Below, in pieces: positions 34,474-47,104 of a stretch of DNA of 64,000 nt. Every line of letters begins with the position of its first letter. Positions within the stretch are counted from its first letter, which is position 1. Below the pieces are notes generated by a model that was given only the letters and a program-made list of their open reading frames with translations, made no database searches and was not told the DNA's origin. Origin of the DNA: Hetaerina americana (Eukaryota; Arthropoda; Insecta; Odonata; Calopterygidae); assembly GCA_022747635.1 (NCBI GenBank), contig JAKTNV010000061.1, positions 682,001-746,000 of the forward strand, read 5' to 3'. The position numbers and the translations under genes are program-made.

Positions 34474-34636
34474 AAGAACGACCTATTTAAAAAAATATAC
34501 GTGTGTATGAATGGGTGTGTATATACATATATATATAAATAAATATATATATATATATTTATTTATTTATTTATATATATGTATATACACACACACCCAT
34601 TCATACACACGTATATTTTTTAAATAGGTCGTTCTT
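34474..34636. repeat. Inverted repeat with TATA/TTTA core
   Basis: Arms begin AAGAACGACCTATTTAAA (from 34474) and end with its complement at 34636. They pair over roughly 70 bp with small indels, around a TAAATAAA/TATA core. Confidence 0.9.
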
Positions 34637-35040
34637 TTGCACCCACCATCTTAATTATATTTAAGGTTCATCTGCTCTATTGACGCCAAAAATAGCCTCT
34701 GACGAAAGGAATTTTCTTTAAAAATCATTCGGTCTCTCAGAATACAAGTGTACGCTAAGGAGTGAGCAACAACGCCGCTCCCGTCGGCGATGACTGACCC
34801 CGCCAGTAGATCCTCCCTAACCGCTTCCTTCCCCACCCAACCCCCCTTCCTAGTGAGGCGCCTACGTTGTGGAGATGATTGAACGACCAACTAGTCCGTC
34901 TTGTAGGCGGTCCCATTTGTCTTTTGTGCCTATTCACAGAATTCGGGGACTAGTTCCAAAGGGTGTCAAGGGAGCGGGTTTACAGTGTTGGCGAGGAAAT
35001 GGACGTGTAAATGTATGCGTGTAATTAATAGCATTCTTCT
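34637..35040. other. No recognisable feature
   Basis: Contains short frames on minus (34651-34937), unrecognised. Confidence 0.45.
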
Positions 35041-35044
35041 TAGC

Positions 35045-36035
35045 CTCGCTACACAAACTGGTACCCGAGGCTACAATAAACCCTTCTAATAAACCGCATA
35101 CTTCCTTCTATCTCCCTCATTCCGTCCAACAAGCCTATCCTTTTCCCATCCCTTCCTCGCACTCCTATCGTCCTCCCTTCTATCACAGTCTTTAACATAC
35201 CATTCCCAATCCAAAATGCCCTGAATCCATCTCCCTTGCCTCCTTTTGATATCACCATCCCCAGTACTTCCTGGTCTGTTTTCCTTTCTTGTCGCTTCGC
35301 TTTCACCATCTTTCTTCACACCCGCATTTTAAAAGCCTCCAATTAATGCCGATCATCCTGTTTCACAGACAATGTTTCCGCGCCGTACAAAACCACGCCC
35401 CATATTAAGGTTTCAAAGAGTATTTTCTTAGCATGTTGCCCAAAGTCACTGTCATTTATTCTCTCCTCCTTATAGTAGTAGTATTTAGGGGAGGTGACCG
35501 AAAACTGAGGTCATTTGCGCCATTAGGAATGGACATGAAAGGGATGAAGGGTGGAGAGAAACCCGGCGTCGGCATTAACCTACTCTTTACGAAAGACGCC
35601 AAGGGGTCCACAGCTTAACGTCCCATCCGACGGACGGCGTACTCACTCAAAGTGCTCTCCACAAAGCACCTCAAGTAGGGATCGGGATACCACTGAAAAA
35701 TATTCAACACTGCCGGGATTTGAACCCGAGCCCTCTGGGTGGGAAGCCAGTACGATAGTCACCGGACCATCTCGATCCCCCTCTCCTCCTTGTGAAAGCC
35801 TCTTCGCCTAATGCAATTCTTCTCCGCATTCCTCTACCACTGTGACCACCTTGGTCCAAGACACTTCCAATATTCATTGAGTGTCCCACCCGCTTTAGTT
35901 TACGAACTTCTATCCAAGTATTTAACTTAGCTTTCCTATTTCTCGAAAACCTTATAACCTTTGTTTTGTTTACATTGGTTCTCATCCCATGCCTATAACA
36001 CGGATTTTCTAACGTGCTCAGCAATGCTTGCAACC
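35045..36035 (-). pseudogene. LINE-A post-RT region, split by SINE-B
   Basis: On minus, from the right: LQALLSTLENPCYRHGMRTN, VIRFSRNRKAKLN, GHSGRGMRRRIALGEEAFTR. The SINE then interrupts, and the sequence continues with KKILFETLIWGVVLYGAETL, MVKAKRQERKTDQEVLGMV and LKTVIEGRTIG. The segment after the reverse transcriptase with YGAETL is typical of these LINEs. Upstream RT domains are missing. Some segments remain open, but frames change between them. Confidence 0.85.
35472..35780 (-). mobile_element. SINE-B with 11-bp target duplication
   Basis: A 309-bp retroposon lies between direct repeats CTCTCCTCCTT at 35461-35471 and 35781-35791. The minus-strand head has an A-box-like TGGTCCGGTGAC and a perfect B box GGTTCAAATCC, ending near GGCAGTG. 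The body includes GGACGGCGTACTCACTC on the plus strand. A second copy is at 43516-43811. The insertion lies inside LINE-A. Confidence 0.92.
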
Positions 36036-37295
36036 CTTAGGCTCATTACCTAGCTACAGCTTGATTAACTGAAACTGTAACCGATTTGGTGAAATCCCCA
36101 CAGATTTCCAATTGCTATGGATAGTTGAAATTAAAATTATGGCTCTTAAGGAAGCTCAGTACATACGCTACTAAATGCATGCACTGAAGGTATTTTTATT
36201 GCTCCTCAAGCATGCTGACGAGACGCGATACTTACGGTAACAGCAGCTGCGACGAGCGAGTATATGGGTAACCCGATCATTCATCGAACCTTGACGAAAA
36301 CCAACAGAGATACTAAGGGATTTTGATTTAGTGAGCCCGCATCTTATTGGATAGGAAAGAATGCCGAGGTTTTAAGTCATTTTTGAATGATTCGTCAGCC
36401 TTCCTCGACAGTAATTTCTCCAATCGCTCGCCGACCCACTGCTGCTTTCATGAAATAGTCCAAGGCGATTCCTTTATCTCTGATGGACTTCTTTTTGTGA
36501 GACGTGAATCGATCGCCCCTATGAAGACACCATTTTCAAAACACTCTCTCTGCATTAGGGCTAAGAAATAAAAATGACACTAATGTAAATATAGGGACGC
36601 CAAACACATCGCCGTGGACACCGCGACACTTGGCAGACGAAAGGCGTGGATTGAAAACGCAAGCAGGTCAGAGAATTGCGCCCATTGTGACGGGACGGCG
36701 CACTCGCTGATTAATGCCGTTTCCGATAAACGAGTTGAAACACGAGGAGACCCGTACTTGATTCTCCAACCCGCCCTCTGGCCTCAAAAATTATCTAAGA
36801 AGACACCGCTATATACGAGGTGCCTCCTTTTTCACTCACTCAATGGAGATTGGATATTTTGCTCAATAAATGATTAACGGCGCTCATTAGTTAATTTTGC
36901 CAATCCACGCCTGTCATTTTTAATTAAATAAAATAAGAAAATGCACAATTTGAAAATGAAGGGAACAGAAACAAATAGAAAGGTTTTCATTCTCTCCTTT
37001 TTTCAGGAAAATGATTGAGGCAAAAAAATCTCTAAAATATTTAAGAAACCAATGCGAGATGCGCTCAATGTCTAAGGTCACCCAATTTGTTTCTCGAGAA
37101 TTGAAGTTCACAGAAAGATGCAATTGATATTAAAATACTTAGGCATTCTTTACAAACACAAGACATAAATGGCTTCACAGCACAGTGCACGCGGTTGGTA
37201 TGACTACCGCTAGAGCGAGAGGCGTTTTCAATACTTAAAATAGAGTCGTTCGTTGGGCCAGAAGAGCGGGTTATTTATTGCAAATTATTCATTAC
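36036..37295. other. No recognisable feature
   Basis: Mixed composition. A plus-strand frame at 36614-36877 contains an NCAHCDGTAHS segment but matches nothing I know; no gene is called. Confidence 0.4.
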
Positions 37296-37299
37296 ATAT

Positions 37300-37990
37300 T
37301 ACCCATCAAACTACCGCTAGGGTGTGTGGTAAGAGGTTATACACTAGACTACTTTTGACCGAAAATATTTTCTCCCTAGAGCGGTCAGATAACGTTATTC
37401 TGATCCCTTATCGTTTATGAGAAAATTGTCATGCTGCATCTATCTATTTTACACTAAATCTTTCAAAATTTATTTAAATGATCTCACCTACCGTAGTACG
37501 GTTATAATACATTTTTAACATCATCTCTGAAGATATATCCTTCCAATTTATGCAAGAGATTTAATCTGTAATTAACGCATCGCTCCGTGAGTGATTCCCA
37601 TCCTAGCTCCTCTAATAATTTTGACACGCTAATCAATCTAACTGCATGAGAATCCCATATACTAGCAGCATATTCTGAATGGGACCAAACAAGCGAATGA
37701 TATTTTTTCTCTTTGACCTTTTCATTACATTTCCCCAATACTCTTCTAATCAATCCTATTTTTTTTGTTAGCTTGTACACATATTTCCCATACATGTTTC
37801 ACCCAGGAGAGGTCGTGAGTGACGGTGACGCCCAAGTATTTAATTGAGTCTACACTTTCTATTTCGGCGTGTCTGACGAAGTAAGCATTCGGGATGGAAT
37901 CTCTCTTATTCCAAAAATTCATCACCTCGTACCTTTTCAAGTGTAATTCTAATTGCCAATGGTCACACCAGCGTTGTATAGATTTAATGT
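37300..37990 (-). pseudogene. LINE-B 3' end
   Basis: On minus: IESVDSIKYLGVTVTHDLSW, VKHVWEICVQANKK, a frameshift, KKIGLIRRVLGKCNEKVKEK, SEYAASIWDSHAV, SVSKLLEELGWESLTERCVN and RLNLLHKLEG. The 3' untranslated part follows at 37300-37500. A gap removes the segment after DSHAVR. This is a truncated relic. Confidence 0.85.
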
Positions 37991-40900
37991 AATCTGCTCA
38001 AGCTACATGATCCTCAGGAAAACGGATATCTCTAAAACACTGAGTCTTCGGAAAATAAACGTATCTTACTGTTAAGCAAGCAGTTACTAATTCCATGAGC
38101 TTTTTAAATGACTTTCTTAAGTAATATTTGAGAAAGGCGAAAACACTTATTTGTGATTTTAAATTAATTTCCTTCAAATATAAAGAAATGCTGCCTTATT
38201 ATTGGTGAATAGAATGACAATACGCTATTTTTTTAAATTTATTTCCACCGTTTGAATTATATTACTTCCTCTTTGGTAAGTAATCTTTTGGTCACATTTA
38301 ATTTACTGTATCCTAGATGGTGCATCATCCCATGCCATTCACTCTTGAGGTGACTTGCAGGATATCATGCAGATGCACTCAACCGAAATACCACAGAGGA
38401 CGGGGGAACGACGAGAGGGAGCATCGTGCGCACACGATCCATTAAGTCCTACTAAGCCCGTGCAAGCGTGTCGCTGGGCCCTCACCCTCCTTCCTGAATC
38501 ATTACCTCTACTCTGCTTTCTCCCGAAACTCTCAACCATCCCTTAATCGTAACGGTCCACTCGCGGTAAATTCCTTGCGAATTCCATAGTTCCCCTACCC
38601 ACCCTCGATCTGTAAAATTATTCTCTTTATTTATTGCATTATTAAGATGGCGTATAAAATTTTTCGAAATCACTCCGGGGTATAAATTTATATAGATATA
38701 TAGATAAAAATAAATTTCCAGAGAATTCGACAGTGACCACACGCAAAATGTACCCTTTAATTAGGGACCCGAAATGAGTTTCTTCGATTCAACCCCAACA
38801 GAATGTAACAAAGATTTGAATTAATTATTTTCAAGATCGAAATCTGGATGGCATTCATGAAACTGTTAGTTAGCCTTATATGCATCAATGATCATCTAGC
38901 AAAATAACTAAAAATAAAATTACAGCCATATAATCGTGAGCTTCAATCACAAGTAGATAAAACAACTACTATCAGGAAGTGCCCACAATGACCTACGTTT
39001 CACAACATTTTATCCGACAGATTTCAACGTTTTCCACCATTCATTGAACGCATTCACGAATTACTGACAATATACGGTTGAAATTGGTAAAATAATGTTT
39101 TATAGATGGGCAAAAAAGTAATGAACACGTCAATAAGGTACTCTTCCTTTCATCACCAAAGATTCCACTCCTCGCAAATTCACTCCGATATTAATTACTG
39201 CGTCGTGTTAATTGTATTTGCCACAGCAGTAAAAATATTTGTACTATTATCTGCAATAAATATTTATACCAAAAGACCACGTTAAAATCCTGAAACCACA
39301 AGTAAAAGTTGTAAGGGTAGATTACATTATCATTACAATTTTTCCCTCACTAGCTGCCTGGTCATCTCCTATGGCAGATGTCCATTGGATTTGGCTTTCC
39401 CAGGAGCTGATTATTTTCCGCGGTGCGGTGTTGTAATACTTTGGATGCGTATTAAATATTTCGTTCGTGGGTGCGGCTTCTGTTTAAAAAAAGAAGGCCG
39501 AATAACGTCGTTGGCGACAACAATCCAAAGAAGCCTCGTGGGACACGGATCAGCAGGTTTTTACAGCGGGCAAAAGGGAAACATTCTACAGAAGCGTTTT
39601 CGGCGACCATGGAATCATCGAATAATTTTCAGACGTGTTAATCTTCGGGAAGATGATTTAGATAAGTAACAGAAGTTTCAACTTCCTGGTGAGAGTGGTT
39701 TGCCAGAAAAAATTAGGTAACCTTAGAATTTGACCTCGTACGTCGGCTGAAACCAAGTGAGATACCTTAAATACCGACAGTTAGTCGTTTCCAAGGTGAT
39801 ATACGGGGTAATTACGTCTAAGTTAATGGCGGATCACAGGACGCACACATAGCCATGAAAAACTGACGTGGTCAGTGAATTACTTTCTCCAAGTCATTAA
39901 GTCGAGCAATTAAGACAAGTAATTAAGTCAAGCAATTAGTAACCGACGCTAAAATATGTATTGCATTTATCAGGTAGATGCAGGTTAGATGGCCTTATCG
40001 TTACTACGTGAATTTTCTAAGTACTTCCGTTCATTTTCTAACATCATAAATAAAATAACGCATTAGCTATATTTTACTTCTTGGCACGTATAAATGTCGT
40101 TACACCATCGATATGATAAATCCAGTAGCGCGTTGGTGTGGGATCTTCATGTGAAATGATATAAATTGCTCTTCTTCAACGCCACTCACCGTGTATTTCG
40201 TTTCTTTGGAAGAAATTTCAATTCTACAATAATAATAAATATGAACTGATATTTTTTAATTTCCATATGATCAAATATCATATGATCACAAGTACATTTT
40301 TTCCTATTTCATTTTTTATTGCGTACGAGTATCTTCTATCCACCGCAAAAACTTCATTGTGAAATATGACTGCATTTTCAAATGATTGCGAAATAATTCA
40401 AAAGGTCAATTCCTCGAAATTCAACCCCTGCAAAGTCAACGGTTTTAGTTTTGTACTGGTGCTGCATTCCGAGAACGAACTTATCGTGGAGAATCCAACT
40501 GATTAAAAAATCTCGCACTGAAGGAAATGAAGGAGCGATTGGAACGAGTAGCGAGCAACGATTGAACTGGGGGGAACGAATGATTTAAATCGCCTGGGGA
40601 CTCAATGGACCGTACGTACAGATAGATAGTTATGTCTTCAATTGAATCAAAGGAAGAAAGTCTAATATTCATTCACAGTCTTACTGATATATTGGAATCA
40701 CAGACGTATTAGTTTCCCCCAATACAATACCCATATTTTTTTTCAAAAGCAACTGATGCGGAACTGGTCGACCAAATATTCGTTCGAATCGCAATAAATG
40801 TGAACGAATAACTTGTAGACGCATAAATGTCCTATTTTGGATGAAATAAGGGTGTAATATTTTAATTACGAACAGAATAAATTGGTGAACTACGCAGTTA

Positions 40901-42215
40901 GTCTTAATTTCGGGTATCTAATTTTAAAACAGTTTTCCCATTCAGGCTTCTTCGTATGTAATAAAACAGAGCAAAAGTCAGCTATAAAGTATTTTACTTC
41001 GATTCGAAAAAAGTAAATGTATGGCATTTTTTAAAAATATTTTTAGGAGGTCCTACCAGAAAAAATTGCCCGCAAAAAATACTCGCAAAAGACACCCTCG
41101 ATAAAATGTGCAACAAGTTTTTTTGCGATATCGAATGCCACATATTTTTTTATAACTCGTTGCTTTCGGTGCACGGAAACGATTTGAACCGATAACTACG
41201 ATAAAGAACGACACCGGCAGTCATGTGTGCTAACGACATCCGGTTAGCCGTGAATGTGATAAATTCGGCCAAGCCCTTCCTCATGGACTCCATTGGCTGT
41301 ATTAAAGTTGAATATTGACCCAAACAAATATCCACCTGATGGACCAAAAACTACGAAAAAACAACCACTGCATCCACAGTGATAGCAACAGGACTAGTTA
41401 AATGATTCCACTTATACTCGACATAACTAATCGTGACAAGAAGGATACGCGTGATGTTAACTGCATATCTGTGCTGAGGGGATGTTTCCCGAGAAGGTAC
41501 AATACAAGGATTACATACGATAAAAACGGTGATTGGTTTTCGAAGAGACTTATCTCATTTATTACATCCGAAGTGCTATCCTTCATTTCATTTTTCTGTT
41601 AATATTTTAATAGAAATCCAACCCCGGTGGTGGAAATCGGAATTACAAGTATGTGGCACGCGATGAGTATTATTATTAGTTCATTCGACCCGATATCAAT
41701 CAAAATATTAAACACCTCAAATCCATTAGCACCGAAATTCCTTCCAACCAGAGCGAATAATAATAAACATCAGAACAGTTTTTCACCTTATTATCAACTT
41801 CACCATTCCTACATTTCAAGGATAAGGTGCACATCGTCAAGAACCCTTGTCAATCAACTAGCCCGTCTTCTTAGTACGACGTCCTTCGACTAATCACCCG
41901 CATAAAGCGAAGGAGTCCAACGTGACATGGCGCCTCCATAATACACGTATTCACTGATTATTTTCTCTCCAAAAAAAAAGAGAACGCAATAAAGATAAAG
42001 AGCAACTCAATTCGTCACTATCATTGACATATCACCAAGACGATCCTCTTGCGTAAACTGACCTCACCATTGAGTTCACGTAAAATTCACGTAACTCTTT
42101 AGCAAATAAAAATTCCCAATGAAAACGACGAAAGTATTATTTTAGGCCTTTAGAAAATAACCTTTAACCCCATTCTAAATATCAAGAATCACTCATTCTT
42201 AAGCTCTCCATACTT
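37991..42215. other. No recognisable feature over 4 kb
   Basis: Generally AT-rich. CATCCCATGCCATTC then GCAGATGCACTC near 38325-38380 faintly resembles a LINE-B tail. A 94-codon frame at 39385-39669 (plus) and one at 41627-41893 match nothing I recognise. The phrase GAAGTTTCAACTT is shared near 8641 and 39671. Confidence 0.4.
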
Positions 42216-42219
42216 TCTA

Positions 42220-42500
42220 CCTCACTTGATTTCATTCCAAATGCCTCTTACTTTTCCACCCGCTGCCTCGCTTTCCAAGCATTCTCCACACTCTATCCAT
42301 ATTTTTCATCCCATTGCCTCTCTCAGTTATTTCTGCTTTTCTGTCTTGGTTCTTCCAATGTCTCCCAACATCCGCCTCCCTTCTCCCTTTCTTCCATACC
42401 TAAAACTTCATTGCTTCCTTTCCTTTTCCGTCCATTTCACTTTTTCCGTTCTCCTCCAAACCCATGCCTCGAAAATCACTCCGACATAAGCTTAACCTCT
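42220..42500 (-). pseudogene. LINE-A 3' fragment
   Basis: The minus strand reads FEAWVWRRTEKVKWTEKERK, stop, SFRYGRKGRREADVGR, with a later RMLGKRGSGWKS-like stretch. This is the LINE-A terminal motif, degraded. Confidence 0.7.
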
Positions 42501-43510
42501 TCCCACTCGTGTTTCACCCCTTGCGTGACTAAATGCACCCTCGAAAGAATTTTACGACTCTAAATATACTTTTTTATGCCTGTGTTTCGCTGCGGGGAGA
42601 CCTATACGGTCAACGCACGTAGAGTTTCAATACGCGTGGATAATTTCCGACAGTCAAAAGTCTGAGAGTTTCCTAGAGAGTAACTTCAGAATGTATCTCT
42701 TAACATTTCTGTTTCGTATTAAGTGTTAATAGTAATTATATTAACTTCTTTGTTCTCTTGTGCTTTTGCATGGTCGAACTTTAAATTTTTCGAAGGATAG
42801 CATAAAACAAGAGAAACCGAGAAATGCGGAAAAATGCGGAATCCCGCATCATCGCACCGCTTCATCCTTGTGGCGGCATTCTTTTCGTAACACGTTCCGC
42901 TAGGCTCCGTAAATATTAAATTCTTATTTGGAAACGATCGGAATATTAAGAAGGATGGTCTTATGTCACGCAATAATCGATTTCCTCTTTGCCTCGAATG
43001 CCCGCATTCTGCTCGGATTGCAACGTGCCTCGCGATCGATATTTTTTCCTTAGCATTCGGTGAAAAACCGCTCTTTCAACTCCCGACCGCCCTGCCACTC
43101 ACTGCTGCGGTTCGCGCTAGATAGGATGGATCCTCTCCATCTCAGATCGGCGAAACGGCCGGCCGACGACCCGAACCGTTCGCCCGAAAACCTACTAACT
43201 ATATTATTAATGCGGAATAATTTTCTACACTCGAAGTCACACATTCCTGCTGTTTTATTTCTCACTTACTTATGAATGGACTATCTTCTAATTAATAAGA
43301 CGGATTTTTCTCTAGAAAGGTAATTCAGTATGAAAATCCAAAACATCTAATCCGAGTCCAGTCAAAGTTGATGGAATAGATAAAACTATGATTCTAACTC
43401 CGAGGATGACATACGAAGAAGACCGTGAAATCGACCAGCAAGGTATTGGCCGCGAATTTTTGGGATGCACGCAGAATCATCTTACATAGATTACTTGCAA
43501 AAAAAACTAA
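42501..43510. other. No recognisable feature
   Basis: AT-rich with a CpG-richer patch at 43000-43200. Opposed short frames at 43050-43275, none recognised. Confidence 0.4.
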
Positions 43511-43515
43511 CGAGG

Positions 43516-43811
43516 TAGAAGTAGTACTTTTAGGGGAGGCAACCGACAGCTAAGATTATTAGCGCCATTAGGGATGGACAGGAAAGGATGAAGGGTGGAG
43601 AGAAACCCGGCGTCGGCATTAGCCTACTCCGAACGAAAGCCTCAGTTTGACGTCCCATCCGACGGACGGCGCATAAACTCAAAGTGCTCTCCACAATGCA
43701 GCTCAAATAGGGATCGGGATACCACTGAAAAATAACTGCCTTTTACAGGATTCGAACCCGGGCCCTCTCGGCGGTAAGCCAGAACGTTAAACACCACACC
43801 ACCCCAATCCC
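43516..43811 (-). mobile_element. SINE-B, second copy
   Basis: Close match to 35472-35780, including GGAGAGAAACCCGGCGTCGG and GACGTCCCATCCGACGGACG on the plus strand. The minus-strand head has a B box GGTTCGAATCC near 43748-43758. A short deletion lies in the middle. Target duplications are not clear. Confidence 0.88.
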
Positions 43812-43829
43812 AGGACAAGCAATTAATGG

Positions 43830-44290
43830 AGAGTATTGTGCGTCATTATTGCACCAGATGAACGAAGAAATCAAGAAAAAACGTCCTCATTTGGCATAGA
43901 TAAAAATCCGCTTCCATCAAGACAATGCACAGTCCTCTGCGCAGATACGGCACAGACCTGCGCAGTTAGCGATGGCGAAAATAGTGGAATTAAAGTTACT
44001 ATTATTACATCATCCACCGTATTCACCAGTTTTGGCCCCAGGTACTTTTTTTAATTTTCCAAACTTGAAAAAAAAAATGGCTCGGCGGAAAATTAGTCAC
44101 GTCGAACAAGTAGGTGATCGCAAAGATGCTTACTTTAAGAATCTACTGTAATCCTAATTATCGGCCGACTTAAAAAAAGTTGGAGAAACGATTAGTAAAG
44201 TGTATCGATCTAAACGGAGTTTACGTAAAACAATATAAAAAACTACCTAAAATAATTTGTTTTTCGATTTTTCCTGTATGACAGTTGTCG
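43830..44290 (+). pseudogene. Mariner transposase C-terminal relic
   Basis: After a stop, the frame reads FHQDNAQSSAQ, then HPPYSPVLAPGTFFNFPNLK, and ends in a SKVYRSKRSLRKTI-like tail. The arrangement is mariner (irritans-like). The third catalytic aspartate is replaced (LAPGT instead of LAPxD) and SPD has become SPV. Frameshifts separate the blocks. It is certainly inactive and unlike the mariner at 1-1140. Confidence 0.8.
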
Positions 44291-44970
44291 AATCGGTATC
44301 GTTTTTCCGTCCAAGTGCATAGAGAGAAAACAGCTGAGGATTTCCTTCCGTGACGGAGACGCCCTTTTCATTGGATCGAGTCTTCGATAAGATCATAAGC
44401 TGTGTCCATACTCGTCATTTAGGCGCCTAAATCGCCCGATTAAGGGTGGACGCCATCTTGAAGGGTGTTCAAATTCGCCAGGCAGCAAGAGGGTGCAAAT
44501 TTAGGTACCTATTCCGGCCCCGGGATTTAGGATATAAGAAGTGTATCCTAAATACGCCATATTGCAACCCCATGATTCCAAGTGCTAAAAGCGAGACAAC
44601 TAGCCGAAGAATAATCGCCATGGCGGGAGTGTATTCTATATGTTGGTCACAATAAAATTTGTGATTTCTTTGAGAGACTCTTTACTCTTTGAAAAAACAA
44701 AGGGCTTTTATTAATACGATTTCGGTAAAGTTAGTTTTTCAAAGGCAAGATAAATTTGCGTCTTACGAATGCATGTAGTTTCATTTTTGTAATAACTTTA
44801 TTTTATAAGTTATTGGACATATATATGTACTTAGAACGTAGAGGTAGTAACATTTCTTTGTTTGGTGCTTCATTTCATGACTAAGAACATCACCTTTGTA
44901 ATCGTGTTTGTATCCATGCCTCGTTTTTGTGCCAGTTAAATCTTATTTGAATATAAAAAACATTACGGCA
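44291..44970. other. Unassigned; short perfect palindrome
   Basis: A 16-bp perfect palindrome ATTTAGGCGCCTAAAT lies at 44417-44432. A related ATTTAGGCACCTAAAA is at about 46820. No gene seen. Confidence 0.45.
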
Positions 44971-44974
44971 AAAA

Positions 44975-46135
44975 ACAAGCGTAATGTAGTGTTCGGAGAA
45001 TGTTAGCATTTACTGATGCCCTAAGTAAAAATATAGCTGTCTGCATGAATCCACCACATAGTAAACTATTCGCTAAGCTGGAAGCATGTGGGATAGATAA
45101 AAATATCCAGGGTTGGAATAAAAACGTTGTGAATGATCGGGTACATAGAGTAGCCATAGATGGAGTTAGCTGAAATACAGTAGAAGTTACTTCAGGTGTT
45201 CCCCAGGGAAGTGTTATCGGACCTCTTTTATTTCTACTTTACCTTAAGGACATTGACTTCGTAATCACTAGTAAGATACGTTTATTTGCCGACGATGCAT
45301 TATTATACCGTGATATCCGCGATCCTGTGGACAAACCAGCTTTATCAGATAACCTTAATGCCATAAAACGCTGGTGCGACACTTGGAAATTAGAATTAAA
45401 CTTAAAAAAGTGCGTTGTGATTTTTGGTAAAAGAGCAGTTCCTTCCCGAACGCCTACTGCATTGGGAACACAGAAATGGAATGTGTAGACTTCATTACAT
45501 ACCTAGAGTGTTCCCCTAACTCACGATCTCTCCTTGGTGAAACACACACGTGGAACATGTGGACAAGCTAACAAAAAATAAGGATTAATCAGAAGAGTAC
45601 TGGGTAAATGTGATGAAAAGGGCAAAGAGAAACGTTATCATTCGCTGGTTAGGCCTTATTTATAATATGCTGCCAGTATATGGAATCCTCACGAAATTGG
45701 ATTAATTGCCGAATTTGATCGCGCGCAGCGTAGACGAGCAAAATTTGTAAAACGTTCTTATGATAAACTTAGTAGGGTATCCAAAATATTAGAGCGGATA
45801 GGCTGGGAATCACTCACAGAGCGAAGGTTAAATTACAGATTGAAGCTCTTGCATAAATTGGAAGGGAGTCTCTTTAGCAGTGATGTTGAAAATGTAATAT
45901 TACCCCCATCGTACAACGGTAGGCGAGATCATGTCAATAAAATTAAAGAGATTAAGTGCAGAACAGATAGATTTAAGATGCCTTTTTTCCACGAACGATA
46001 AGGGATCATAATAGCATTGTCTGGCCGCGGTAGGGTCAGGTTCGGGTAAAAATTAGTCTGATGTGTATTCACTCTTTGCCATGCACCTTAGCGGTGGCTA
46101 GCAGGGTATAAATAAATAAATAAATAAATAAAACT
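44975..46135 (+). pseudogene. LINE-B, longest copy in the window
   Basis: The copy starts inside the reverse transcriptase and runs to the tail. Motifs in order: [20 protein letters not shown] (near 45190), IRLFADDALLYRDIRD with the catalytic ADD (near 45283-45310), LNAIKRWCDTWKLELNLKKC, KHTRGTCGQANKK, LIRRVLGKCDEKGKEKRYHS, NPHEIGLIAEFDRAQRRRAK and WESLTERRLNYRLKLLHKLE. The 3' untranslated region ends in repeated TAAA units (46109-46132). Stops and frameshifts are scattered, for example near 45040-45170, 45487 and 45665. In life the enzyme would copy LINE RNA at a chromosomal nick. This copy is dead and lacks the endonuclease. It is the best reference for the other LINE-B fragments. Confidence 0.9.
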
Positions 46136-46960
46136 GTGCAATGCCAACTGTGTTCGCCAAATCTTTGTCAAAGTAGTCACTCTATCACTATGTGGGACCA
46201 CAAAGTAATAAAACCAACACAAATGAAAAAGCGCCAACAAAGGCTAATTGTAGGATAAATATTGAATTTATACTAAGCATAACTTATAAATATAAAAAAT
46301 TAAGCGAGAAAAGTACGCATTAATATAAATGAACTGTACACGACACAAAGCATATCTTAATACAATTACTGACAAGGATTAATGACCGCAAAGTTACCAT
46401 GAGATGAAATACCATATAAATAAGGTAAAAAGTTTGAAATAATAGAATTATAATACTATCTGGCCCAAAAATTAAAGCAAAATATGAAAAACTGGATAAT
46501 CTATGGAGTTAAATATAGTTCGACAAGAGAAAATGAATAAGAAACTAGTAAAAAAATCGCCGGACCTACTAAATTAAAAGAATGAAATGTAAAACTTAAA
46601 TGAAAGATTGCCGCATGAATTTAAAAGTGAACTCAAGACTACGCAAAAACCATTACGCGATTTTTGCAGCTATACACAAATGTTTGCAGAAGCTATCGTA
46701 AATATCAAACTATATAATTCGGGCATCAACTGTTTATTCCTTAATCTTAGCTACATTGATGCCAGTACTATTGCGTAGGGTGTCCAAACTCGAGGTACCT
46801 TATCTTTAGACGCCTAACATTTAGGCACCTAAAAACATCCTCCCTAATGCCCAGCCTGGACGTAGCTATGATGATCTGAAATGATGAAAGCTTCTACAGA
46901 GGTCGATCGGGAAGGAAATGTGTAGAAAGGTCAAGATGTCCACCGCTTCGCCTGTCGCAT
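46136..46960. other. No recognisable feature
   Basis: AT-rich; no open frame or element end identified. Confidence 0.5.
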
Positions 46961-46964
46961 ACTT

Positions 46965-47104
<140 letters not shown>

